A DNA stretch of 64,000 nucleotides, taken from JALZUR01 sp965205365. GTDB taxonomy: Bacteria; Bdellovibrionota; Bdellovibrionia; Bdellovibrionales; UBA1609. Location: the NCBI GenBank assembly GCA_965205365.1, contig CBDBGT010000005.1:186001-250000 (forward strand). The letters run 5' to 3'. The notes under the pieces are model-generated. The model saw only the letters and a list, made by a program, of their open reading frames with translations, had not been told where the DNA came from and ran no database searches. This document shows, in pieces, positions 1 to 7,771 of the stretch; the first letter of the stretch is position 1, and each line of letters opens with the position of its first letter. A program made the position numbers and the translations under genes.

Positions 1-177
1 CCTAGATGGCCATTGCTCAAACCAAGTACAGCAGCTTATTATACTTCTATTTCAAGACAGCAACTACTCACCAAAATTTCGTCAGCTAGATCCATACTTG
101 GCAAATTAAAACTAAAAAAAACTATGAGTGTAGCCTCAAAAAAACCCATTAAACCTAGAGTAAAAAATAAGGTTTAA
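1..177 (+). CDS. C-terminal fragment of an unidentified protein (runs off left edge)
   Basis: An open frame runs from the first base to a TAA at 175-177, giving 58 residues with no start inside the window. The tail is strongly basic (many Lys/Arg, ending KNKV), and I do not recognise a family. It could be the end of a real gene that begins outside the window, or a chance open frame. What supports a gene is only its openness in AT-rich DNA and its position directly before an IS relic. Confidence 0.35.
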   Translation, partial: PRWPLLKPSTAAYYTSISRQQLLTKISSARSILGKLKLKKTMSVASKKPIKPRVKNKV

Positions 178-232
178 AGCTGTACTTAAAAAACAATAGC
201 TCATTGCCTTTTTCAAAAAAAGACCTAAGCAT

Positions 233-256
233 ATTTAGTTGCGTTAAACTAACTAG
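233..256 (+). repeat. 24-bp direct repeat, left copy
   Basis: These 24 bases recur exactly at 768-791 and bracket the IS982 relic between them. The sequence is an imperfect palindrome: tagtt at one side faces aacta at the other, around a cgttaaac core. IS982 target duplications are normally under 10 bp, so this is longer than a normal target duplication. Confidence 0.8.
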
Positions 257-258
257 AT

Positions 259-767
259 AACCCGAGTTCGAACTTTCTAAACCTACTGAAGCAGCCTTTC
301 TTCAAGTACTTCAAAGTCTAATAGAGAGTTTTCTTGGACGCAAACAGTACGCCGTTAGTGCCGAGAGTAAATTTACCACAAAGTTTTTTGGACTTCGGTG
401 TCTTGAGTGCTCAAGGTGAAATTCCTCCTTTAAAATCCCAAAAGCAGTTTCAACAATGTACCTTTTCCTCAGAAGTAGTTTATCAAAAAGAGGAACAAAC
501 TTATTTTTCATATTGGATTTAAGATTTGTTATGACTTAAACCCCTTTACTCATCAATTTTTCAAATGGCTTTTGAGATATATATCCTTTGTCTCTAAACA
601 ATTTTCCAAAAATATTTTCAGCTAAACCCTCTACAGGATTTGTATCATGAACATTTCCTGGGGTTATGGTAAAACTTAAGAGCTCCCCTTTGTGAGAAAT
701 TACTATGTGAACTTTAAAACCAAAGAACCAGCCCATTGTTGATTTCCCACGTTTTCCAAGTCCTTTA
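259..767 (-). mobile_element. IS982-family relic (transposase C-terminal half, decayed)
   Basis: The element end aacccgagttcgaac at 259 is the same terminal repeat seen at 1869 and 53591. Two minus-strand pieces of transposase follow. 536-736 carries GWFFGFK and GNVHD and DKGYIS, and 311-511 carries LLRKRYIVET and EHSRHRSP, all hallmarks of IS982 DDE transposases. The two pieces are separated by a frame disruption, and the N-terminal third and the other terminal repeat are missing. It is nearly identical to the copy at 1869-2897, so both descend from one element. It is non-functional. Confidence 0.85.
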
Positions 768-791
768 ATTTAGTTGCGTTAAACTAACTAG
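768..791 (+). repeat. 24-bp direct repeat, right copy
   Basis: Exact second copy of the 233-256 sequence, directly beyond the broken end of the IS982 relic. Confidence 0.8.
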
Positions 792-1126
792 TAGACCGTC
801 TCACGAATTTTTAACATTATTTTCTCCCCCTATTTCTTAATAGTTTCAATAAGTAGTCACATAGTCCAGTGATATTTATTGAATTTCTTCCATAATTTTA
901 ATAGTCATGGAGGGTCCCTAGCCTCTACAAAAAGCTATAAGTTATTTATTTTTTCTGACAGTGTTTTTGTAAATTGAGACCAGAAAGCTTTGTGAATATT
1001 TTACAAATTCCAAAATCATAATAGGTTTTTAATGGACCAATTCAAAAAATTTTAATATCGCTCTAGTAAAAAAACCAACCAAGGCTACTTATAAACCAAT
1101 GGTTTAAAAACAAAGAGGAGGTTCCT
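792..1126. other. Gene-free spacer
   Basis: About 335 bp of AT-rich DNA. I see no open frame, RNA gene or repeat beyond the ribosome-binding site (agaggagg, about 1113-1120) of the gene that follows. The promoter of that gene presumably lies here, but I cannot place it. Confidence 0.5.
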
Positions 1127-1786
1127 ATGAAAAAGTTATTAGCACTAGCAGGATTTATTTTACTACTATGTTTTTCAACCTTAGCAAAAAGCAACATCAT
1201 TAGCACTACAACACTTGTCAATAAGCATTCTTATGAAGAGTCAAATGAAAAACACTTTAGTGCCGTTAAAATCAATCAATTTGATTCTGGTAAAATTAGT
1301 TTTAACCTTTGTGAATATGAGAGGTTAAAAGGTGAACTTAAAAAAGACTGCTCTATATCCATAGGGAGTGAAGAAGGTTATTTAGAATCTGTAGCCAAGG
1401 AAAGGCTTTTTGATTATACTAAAAAGCGAAATAGAGAGCTTTTAACATCAGGAACACTTGCAGCTGCAATTATTACATTTGTAGCATTGCGTTTTAAAGC
1501 TGTTGCGACACAAAAAATAAAGCAAGCTTACCCTTTAATAAAAAAAATCAATCAAAAGTTTTTTCTTGAGGGCGGCAGTTTGTTCACTAGTCATGGAAAA
1601 AAGTACTCATTAATCCTAACAGGAGCTTTAGGTGGACAGCTTTGGTTAATAAATAGTCCTGGAGACAATGAAAAGATTTTAAAAAACGCTTTGGCCTCTT
1701 CAGACATGAGCCCGAGTAAAAATGTTATTTTAGTAGAAGATTTAGATGTTAATGAGTTAGCCGATAAGCTATCAAGAGCCTTATAA
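1127..1786 (+). CDS. Exported hypothetical protein with an internal hydrophobic segment
   Basis: 219 residues. The start is ATG behind a strong agaggagg ribosome-binding site. Residues 1-21 form a typical Sec signal peptide (MKK, hydrophobic core, then a likely cut near residue 20). A second hydrophobic stretch lies around residues 108-122, and another near 160-172 contains a Gly-rich TGALGG motif. The last 30 residues are charged. No known domain is recognised. The protein is probably periplasmic or anchored in a membrane. It is an isolated gene between two IS982 relics, so it belongs to accessory DNA, and its function cannot be deduced from context. Confidence 0.7.
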   Translation: MKKLLALAGFILLLCFSTLAKSNIISTTTLVNKHSYEESNEKHFSAVKINQFDSGKISFNLCEYERLKGELKKDCSISIGSEEGYLESVAKERLFDYTKKRNRELLTSGTLAAAIITFVALRFKAVATQKIKQAYPLIKKINQKFFLEGGSLFTSHGKKYSLILTGALGGQLWLINSPGDNEKILKNALASSDMSPSKNVILVEDLDVNELADKLSRAL

Positions 1787-1868
1787 AAAGACTAATTTGT
1801 CTCGTTTATTATGCTAGTAATTTCATTTGCACCTAACACCAGCATAATAGAATCAAGTAGCATTAATT

Positions 1869-2897
1869 AACCCGAGTTCGAACTTTCTAAACCTACTGAA
1901 GCAGCCTTTCTTCAAGTACTTCAAAGTCTAATAGAGGGTTTTCTTGGACGCAAACAGTACGCCGTTAGTGCCGAAAGTAAATTTACCACAAAGTTTTTTG
2001 GGCTTCGGTGTCTTGAGTGCTCAAGATGAAATTCCTCCTTTAAAATCCCAAAAGCAGTTTCAACAATGTACCTTTTCCTCAGAAGTAGTTTATCAAAAAG
2101 AGGAACAAACTTATTTTTCATATTGGATTTAAGATTTGTTATGACTTAAACCCCTTTACCCATCAATTTTTCAAATAGCTTTTGGGATATATATCCTTTG
2201 TCTCCAAACAATTTTCCAAAAATATTTTCAACTAAACCCTCTACAGGCTTTGTATCATGAACGTTTCCTGGGGTCATGGTAAAACTTAAGAGCTCCCCTT
2301 TATGAGAAATTACTATGTGAACTTTAAAACCAAAGAGAACCAGCCCATTGTTGATTTCCCACGTTTTCAAAGCCCCTTAAAGGTTTTATGGCCACTGATT
2401 CTTTTGTTATTACAAACAACAATGGGACTGGAGTCTACAACAGATATTCCTGTACAAATATTTGATTGCATAAGTGAGTGTAAAAAAATGAAAATTTGAG
2501 GTGCTGAAGATTTTTTAAGTTCCACAAACCTATTGTAAGACAAGAGCTTTGGGAAATAAGGTTTTAGAAATTTTTGAACATAACCTGATATAGAAAGCTT
2601 TAAAATTTCTGAAGCCGGAAAATTGGAATAATAAACAGATGGTGATGACTTCAGATTCAGATAACCCAGGGGGAAAACCTCTCTTTCTTTTGCTGGGTAT
2701 AAGTTTGGACTGTTCTTTGTTTAACCCTAAAATAAATTCGTCAACAAGAGTAAAAACCTCTATAATTTGGTTCTCTTTGATCATTCAAAGCTCTTTTTTT
2801 TAAATCAGAGTAAAAAACAACTAAATCTTACAAAAGGCTTAAGGTGATTTTTTATTTATCCAGCACTTAGGTCCTGAAAAAAGTCTGAACTCGGGTT
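1869..2897 (-). mobile_element. IS982-family relic, both ends present, transposase broken
   Basis: Terminal repeats are aacccgagttcgaacttt at 1869-1886 and its near inverse at 2880-2897 (about 16 of 18 match). Transposase pieces read on the minus strand in three blocks. 2530-2784 is the N-terminus (VDEFILGL, then SESEVITICLLFQFSGFRNFKAF), 2146-2370 is the middle (FGFKVHIV, GNVHD, GDKGYIS) and 1921-2121 is the C-terminus (LLRKRYIVET, EHSRHRS). Frameshifts and a lost segment separate the blocks. It is almost identical to the relic at 259-767. It cannot transpose by itself, but its ends look intact enough to be mobilised in trans. Confidence 0.88.
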
Positions 2898-3052
2898 AAG
2901 TTAAAAACATAGCTAAAAAATTAAACTCATTATGCGTCTTGAATAAAAGAACCCGTCCTTTGTCGAATTTCTCTTAATTAAACTAAAAAGTTTTCCGATA
3001 ATCCGATAAGTATTACATTAAAAAACCTATTTTTTTGAGAGGGTCTTAGAAA

Positions 3053-4606
3053 ATGGTTCGCGTGTTATTAATCTTATTATTTATATCAATCACAACTGCT
3101 TGTGCAACTTTCTTTCATAAACAAAATAGAAATCAAATGTTAGATGTGAAAAGGTTTCCTACCTCTGAATCCACTTCTTTTGAAACTCAATTAGTATCTA
3201 TAGATAAAAATAAACCCACTGTCTGTACGATTACAATTAATTCTCATGATGAAAGACAGATATTTCAATCATTTCTAAAAGATGATTTTAACTTCATTGA
3301 GCTTACTAGTGGTGATAGCGATTGGTTTCAAAATGCCTGTGAAAAAAAGATTAAGTGTGATGTTCTTGTTGTTTCAGGGCACTTTGGTGGTAGTTTCTTT
3401 GGCTCATCGAATTATAGATTGTCTTTAAATACATTACAAAGAGCATCCTGCCAAACAGCTTGTGATGGAATATTAAAACACCCTAAAGAAGTCTTTCTTT
3501 TTGGTTGTAACACCACAGCAGGTAAGAAAGCCGACCATAGAACTCCTGAAGAATATACACAAGTCCTTATTGCCGATGGTTTCTCAAGAGGAGAAGCCGA
3601 ACAAGTATCAGCTTTTAGGTACTCTCCCATTGGTCAAGAGACACAAAATAAAATGAAACAAGTTTTTCAAAACTCTAGAATTTACGGTTACTACAGCCAA
3701 GCTCCTAGTGGAAAAAACATCAGACATAGATTAAATCAATACTTTAATTCCATACCCAAGTTAGACTATAAATCTCATTTAAAACAGTTTCCCACAGAAA
3801 GTGAGAACCTTTTGTGGTCTCAAGCTATGAAAGGTCAGTGGATCAGGTCTATTAATGGTACAAAAAATATAGAAAATCCAGTTTGTATTCTTGAAGACAA
3901 GAAGGTGCTTATTTATAAAAAGCTTGAGTGGATTAACTCTATTTTAATGGACAAACAAAAGTCATTGGCTTATGTGCCTATAATTAATGATTATATGAAG
4001 GATTTAGAAAAAAAATATGGTAAATCTTGGCATGGGCTTTCCAAAGCAGAGCTTTCTTTTCTGGAGCGTATTCAATTGAATAAAAAAGCTAAAAAAAGAG
4101 TTTCTTCTATTTTAGAAAAGCCTTTGCCGGGGATGCTCTCTGTACAAATTCAAGCTCTAAATTTTATGAAAAGAATTGGTTGGTATAACAAGCAAGAATA
4201 CTCTGTAAAGTTAAAAAATCTTATTGGAGATTTATTTAAAGAAAACTTAGACAACGAACAAAAAGATGCTTTTTGTTCTTTACAAGTGCAAATAGATTTA
4301 AGTTTAGAGAATCTACCTAAAGAAAAATGGAATAGATATACACTTTCAGCCATAGGCTGTTCTAAAACATCAAATATTCAAGTCCACCTAGCATTAGCTG
4401 AGGCCTTAAAAGATCCAGATGAAGATGTTCGTAGAAGTGCCTCCTGGGCCCTGAAAGATATTAAACCTACGGATCCTCAAATTCACTTGGCATTAGCTGA
4501 GGCCTTAAAAGATCCATATAAATATGTTCGTAGAAGTGCCTCCTGGGCCCTGGGAAAGATTAAACCTACGGATCCTCAAATTCACCTGCCCCCGGTTTTT
4601 GGATAG
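3053..4606 (+). CDS. Lipoprotein with candidate caspase-like His/Cys dyad and HEAT repeats, 3' end cut off by IS3 copy A
   Basis: 517 residues from an ATG behind gagagg. Residues 1-17 are a lipoprotein signal with lipobox TTAC (Cys17). The middle holds VVSGHF (His110) and VFLFGCNT (Cys152), each at the end of a predicted hydrophobic strand. This is the spacing and setting of a caspase/CHAT-type His-Cys dyad, but I cannot confirm the family by search. From about residue 440, HEAT-like repeats begin (HLALAEALKDP..DVR.SA..AL), with nearly identical DNA in each repeat. The native reading stops at base 4588. The last five residues come from the inserted element. The missing C-terminal repeats are at 54109-54550 on the opposite strand, separated by an inversion. 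If rejoined the protein would be about 660 residues. As it stands the product is truncated and may be inactive. Confidence 0.8.
   Translation: MVRVLLILLFISITTACATFFHKQNRNQMLDVKRFPTSESTSFETQLVSIDKNKPTVCTITINSHDERQIFQSFLKDDFNFIELTSGDSDWFQNACEKKIKCDVLVVSGHFGGSFFGSSNYRLSLNTLQRASCQTACDGILKHPKEVFLFGCNTTAGKKADHRTPEEYTQVLIADGFSRGEAEQVSAFRYSPIGQETQNKMKQVFQNSRIYGYYSQAPSGKNIRHRLNQYFNSIPKLDYKSHLKQFPTESENLLWSQAMKGQWIRSINGTKNIENPVCILEDKKVLIYKKLEWINSILMDKQKSLAYVPIINDYMKDLEKKYGKSWHGLSKAELSFLERIQLNKKAKKRVSSILEKPLPGMLSVQIQALNFMKRIGWYNKQEYSVKLKNLIGDLFKENLDNEQKDAFCSLQVQIDLSLENLPKEKWNRYTLSAIGCSKTSNIQVHLALAEALKDPDEDVRRSASWALKDIKPTDPQIHLALAEALKDPYKYVRRSASWALGKIKPTDPQIHLPPVFG
4585..4588 (+). repeat. CCTG target duplication, left half
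   Basis: The HEAT gene reads up to CCTG and then the IS begins. The same four bases (CAGG on the + strand, 54547-54550) sit at the right end of IS copy B, directly before the missing HEAT repeats. Four bases is a normal duplication size for the IS3 family. Confidence 0.75.
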
Positions 4607-4702
4607 TTGGGACCTGAGAGAAAAATTAATTATTTAAAATTCAGTTTAACTTTTGAAATCCACTTTATTTAAACAATATCAGGGGCTTAAAAAGGAAAAC
4701 AC

Positions 4703-5203
4703 ATGAAAAACAATAACCTCAATAAAACTTATAATGAAAACTTTAAACTCAACGCTGTGAAAAAATTACTCGCTGACAAAAAAGGACTCACTTACACCGC
4801 TAGTAAACTTAACATTGCCTCTTCAACCCTCTATGGATGGAAGAAAAAATATGCTAATTTAAATTCTATGACCCACAGCAACAGCAATAAAAAACTCTCT
4901 CTTGAAGACAAACTTAACTTTATTAAAAAAACTCAATCTTTAAATGAAAACGAACTTGGAAAATTTCTTAGAGAAAATGGACTTAACTCTTCAGACCTTA
5001 TTAATTTTGAAAAAGAATTACTTGGACAAAATCCTGTTGGAAGACCTTCACTTGATCCTGAAATTAAAACTTTAAGGAAAGATAAAATAAACTTAGAAAG
5101 ATCTTTAAATCGAGCTGAAAAAGCTCTAGCTGAACAGTCTGCTAGAATCATCTTGTTAAAAAAAAGCCACGAGATCTGGGGGGTCAAAGAGGACGAAGAT
5201 TAA
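4703..5203 (+). CDS. IS3-family transposase OrfA (helix-turn-helix and leucine-zipper part)
   Basis: 166 residues. The first 50 residues contain an HTH of the IS3 OrfA type (YNENFKLNAVKKLL... ASSTLYGWKKKY) that binds the element ends. Residues 110-150 are a Leu-rich coiled coil for multimerisation (LRKDKINLERSLNRAEKALAEQ). An A8 run at 5158-5165, just before the OrfA stop, is a -1 slippery site that joins OrfA to OrfB. Identical to the copy at 55637-56137. Confidence 0.9.
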   Translation: MKNNNLNKTYNENFKLNAVKKLLADKKGLTYTASKLNIASSTLYGWKKKYANLNSMTHSNSNKKLSLEDKLNFIKKTQSLNENELGKFLRENGLNSSDLINFEKELLGQNPVGRPSLDPEIKTLRKDKINLERSLNRAEKALAEQSARIILLKKSHEIWGVKEDED

Positions 5204-6243
5204 GTCCTGATGACAAAGAAGTTTGTCTTGAATTAATTAACACCTCTTCTAAAAATGGCTGTAGACTTAAACTTGCCTGCAGCGATTTAGAAATTGATAT
5301 TAAAACTTTCAACCGCTGGAAACTTTCTTTAACTGATAAAAGAAAAGGACCCTTATCGCCTCCAAAAAATAAATTAAGTGATAAAGAAAAAGATGAGATC
5401 ATTAACACCTGTACTTTAAAAAAGTATGTTGATGACTCTCCTCATGTGATAGTTTCAAAACTTGCAGATGATGGAGTTTATTTAGCAAGTGAATCAAGTT
5501 TTTATAAAGTTTTAAAAGAGAATAAACTTTTAGTTCATAGAGGAAGAACAAAACCAAAAACTAAACAAAAGCCAAAAGGAATGACTGCAACGGAAGTGAA
5601 TCAAGTTTATTCTTGGGATATTACTTATTTAAAAACTTCGGTGCGGGGTCGGTTTTATTATTTATATATGTTTATGGATGTGTTTAGTAGAAAGATTGTA
5701 GGTTATAAAGTACACGTTAGAGAAAGTATGGATTTATCATCAGAGTTAATTAAAAAGATTTGTGAGAGAGAAAAAATAAAAAGAAATGAGCTAGTATTAC
5801 ATTCAGATAATGGCGGCTCAATGAAGGGAGCAACGATGCTAGCAACACTTGATTGGTTGGGAGTTTCAAGTTCATTTAGTAGGCCGAGTGTAAGTAATGA
5901 CAATGCCTATTCAGAAAGTTTATTTAAGACGTTAAAGTATGTGCCGGATTATCCAGAGTTTTTTAAAAGCATAGGTGATGCAAGAGACTGGGTTGATAGT
6001 TTTGTTAATTGGTACAATGAAGAGCATCGTCACAGTGGAATAAAGTTTGTGACGCCATCAGAGCGTCATTTAGGAAAAGATAAAGAGATATTAGAAAAGC
6101 GTAAGGAAGTTTATGAAGCAGCAAGAAGGTTAAAGCCAGAGCGCTGGAGTGGCAGAGGAATTAGGAATTGGGAGCGAGAGAATGTGGTGTATTTAAATTG
6201 TTTGCCAAGTGAAAAAGTAGTTGTTATGAAGAATGTGGTTTAA
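5158..6243 (+). CDS. IS3-family transposase OrfB (DDE integrase core), read by -1 frameshift
   Basis: In the -1 frame, a stop at 5143-5145 is followed by an open frame through the A8 run to 6243, 362 codons. It reads VKKKPRDLGG, then an HTH_21-like part, then the rve integrase core. The three acidic residues are visible in WDITYLKT, LHSDNGGSMKG and SESLFKTLKY. The C-terminus NWYNEEHRHSGI is typical. A separate start at 5446 (GTG) would give only the catalytic core. The frame arrangement argues for an OrfAB fusion of about 510 residues as the true transposase. Product: cut-and-copy transposition of this element. Identical to the copy at 54597-55682. Confidence 0.88.
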   Translation, partial: KKKPRDLGGQRGRRLSPDDKEVCLELINTSSKNGCRLKLACSDLEIDIKTFNRWKLSLTDKRKGPLSPPKNKLSDKEKDEIINTCTLKKYVDDSPHVIVSKLADDGVYLASESSFYKVLKENKLLVHRGRTKPKTKQKPKGMTATEVNQVYSWDITYLKTSVRGRFYYLYMFMDVFSRKIVGYKVHVRESMDLSSELIKKICEREKIKRNELVLHSDNGGSMKGATMLATLDWLGVSSSFSRPSVSNDNAYSESLFKTLKYVPDYPEFFKSIGDARDWVDSFVNWYNEEHRHSGIKFVTPSERHLGKDKEILEKRKEVYEAARRLKPERWSGRGIRNWERENVVYLNCLPSEKVVVMKNVV

Positions 6244-6289
6244 CTGAATTAAATTTCCCTTCAGGTCCCAACTATCCAAAAATTTTCCG

Positions 6290-6418
6290 GCCTACATTTT
6301 CACGATCTTGTTTTGCGTAAAGGACTAGTTTTAACTCTTTATCACAAGCCTCCCAGTTTTCTAATTTTACACCTTGAAGACCTAGTGATTTTACGATTAA
6401 CTTTTCAAATAGCTCCAT
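6290..6418 (-). pseudogene. N-terminal stub of an ISL3-like transposase, cut by IS3 copy A
   Basis: A good ribosome-binding site (cggaggatta) precedes an ATG at 6418. The frame stays open for 43 codons (MELFEKLIVKSLGLQGVKLE...) until the IS3 border. The opening resembles ISL3-family transposases, in which a short lead such as 'lgl.g..v' precedes the Cys-rich zinc motif. The zinc motif itself would lie beyond the break, so the assignment is tentative. The remainder is not found next to copy B, implying a deletion. Confidence 0.45.
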
Positions 6419-6516
6419 TTAATCCTCCGACAATTTAGTTTATTTAGTAACCAAATTTTAATTGTGTGGAGGGAGCTTGTTTATCTTTTTCAGGACTTTA
6501 GGCTTGTTGGCATGGA

Positions 6517-6759
6517 TCACACCCTTCTAGATAACGGTGAACCAAATGTTTGTGAGATATGTGGTTTAATTATATCAGTCTCATCAAAGCGATCATTATC
6601 AAAAAATCTATAAGCAGCCTTTGAAGACTTCCAATCTTGGCAGGAGAAGTTTATAGATTGACCATGATTTTTTTCGAAAGTTCTTGCTAGAGTCTCTAGT
6701 CGAGAGTTAAGTCTCTTGTCTCCTAGCTGTGCATTTTTAAATTCTGATGAGATATCCAC
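6517..6759 (-). pseudogene. N-terminal part of a Tn5/IS4-like transposase
   Basis: 80 residues, starting with GTG. LGDKRLNSRLETLARTF followed by SKAAYRFFDND is the Tn5 transposase DNA-binding domain. The frame ends soon after PHISQTF, where Tn5-type proteins continue into the DDE core. The core is at 56253-57060 on the + strand. Together with the terminal repeats at 6837-6874 and 57092-57128, the two pieces form one element split by the inversion. Confidence 0.8.
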
Positions 6760-6836
6760 TAATATGCCTTAGGTTAAATTGTTAAACCTAAAGTCTAGGG
6801 TATTTAGATCCAAAAATTTACTAGACTAGACCAAAT

Positions 6837-6874
6837 ATTTGTGGGTAAAAGTCAGCTGTTTTAGGGCGCTTACG
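6837..6874 (+). repeat. Terminal repeat of the split Tn5/IS4-like element (left end, inverted)
   Basis: On the minus strand this reads CTGACTTTTACCCACAAAT, close to the Tn5 outside end (CTGACTCTTATACACAAGT, known). The match with the other end continues outward through ttttagRgcgcttacg, so the ends are about 38 bp long. The partner at 57092-57128 has the same + strand orientation, although IS ends should be inverted. This shows that one end has been flipped. Confidence 0.85.
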
Positions 6875-6969
6875 GTTTTTTAGATAAGGCTCTCGCTGAA
6901 TTTGTCCTTAAAATTCATCAGGTCATAGGGCAGTGTGCTTTATGTTTCGTCTTAAGAGCTTTAAATGTT

Positions 6970-7542
6970 TTACTTTGAAGGTTCAAAGTTTTTGTTATTT
7001 GGATTAGGAAGATTTGGGAGAATTTCAATATATGAGTCTGAGTCTGGGTCTAAACTAGAGCCAACTCCCATTGAAATAGCCGCAGAAGCAACACGTTTTT
7101 CTAGAGTTTGTTTCATTGCTTCAAAACTGTTTTCTCCACAGTTAGAGTTTTCGCTGTTGCTTTGAGGCATATCAATACGTTGGGGTTTTTGGTTTTTATA
7201 TTCTTCCATGGGAAAGGCTCCTAGTTGTGCTAGGTATGCAGAAATACTGCCATTTTTATGCTGAATCACTTCTCTTAAGGTTTTAAGTGGTGCATACTGT
7301 GCAGCTTTTTTTTCAGCTTCGAATATTATTTGTGTAAGTGTGGAAGCTGTAATGTCATTTTTAGTTTTATTGTCAATAACTAGAACCTGTTCATCAGCAC
7401 GGATCATTTTAGCAATATCGTCTAAGGTAACGTAGCAGCTTTGTTGAGTGTCATAAAGTTTTCTATTTTGATAACGCTTTACAATTTTGGCCCTACTAGT
7501 AGTTGAGTTCATTATAAGACTTTGGTTTAGTTCGTGATTCAC
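6970..7542 (-). CDS. phaR: PhaR-type polyhydroxyalkanoate synthesis regulator
   Basis: 190 residues. Residues 18-80 match the PHB/PHA accumulation regulator DNA-binding domain (KRYQNRKLYDT, then YVTLDDIAKMIR, then LTQIIFEAEKK). In family members this protein represses phasin genes and is released by nascent polymer granules. The C-terminal third is Ser/Asn-rich and probably disordered. GTG at 7542 lies behind ggaagggggg. An internal ATG at 7512 is an alternative that keeps the whole domain. The gene is divergent from the TPR lipoprotein at 7772. No PHA synthase gene lies in the window, so a PHA role is inferred from the family only. Confidence 0.88.
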   Translation of the reverse strand: MNHELNQSLIMNSTTSRAKIVKRYQNRKLYDTQQSCYVTLDDIAKMIRADEQVLVIDNKTKNDITASTLTQIIFEAEKKAAQYAPLKTLREVIQHKNGSISAYLAQLGAFPMEEYKNQKPQRIDMPQSNSENSNCGENSFEAMKQTLEKRVASAAISMGVGSSLDPDSDSYIEILPNLPNPNNKNFEPSK

Positions 7543-7771
7543 TAAAGCCCCCCCTTCCTTTGTACATCAGTGCAAACACCTTTAAAACCAGGATTTTACA
7601 CAGACTGTGAGCCGGATATTAAAGCTTTTTGTCAAAACGTGTCAAGAATACAGGCAGCTTTTTTTTAAAAGGAGGTTTATTTAGATAAATTTGTTATAAA
7701 AAGCCCGAATTTAAGGCGTTTTATAGTAAATCTTTCTATTTAAAATTCCGATCCATTCTAAGGGAGAATGG

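Larger units (their letters stand above)
4589..6289 (+). mobile_element. IS3-family insertion sequence, copy A (1701 bp)
   Basis: A complete element with orfA, orfB and inverted ends. The left end and the inverse of the right end share tttttggatagttgggacct, extending to ga. Outside that core, both copies also share cccccgg on the left and ttttccg on the right, so I set the borders there. Copy B at 54551-56251 has exactly the same length and encodes identical proteins in opposite orientation. Left and right flanks of copy A come from different genes, which is the signature of recombination between the two copies. Confidence 0.9.

Noticed and set aside
2302..2499. Plus-strand open frame in the IS982 relic
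   Set aside because: It opposes the transposase frame and encodes no recognisable protein; shadow of the relic.
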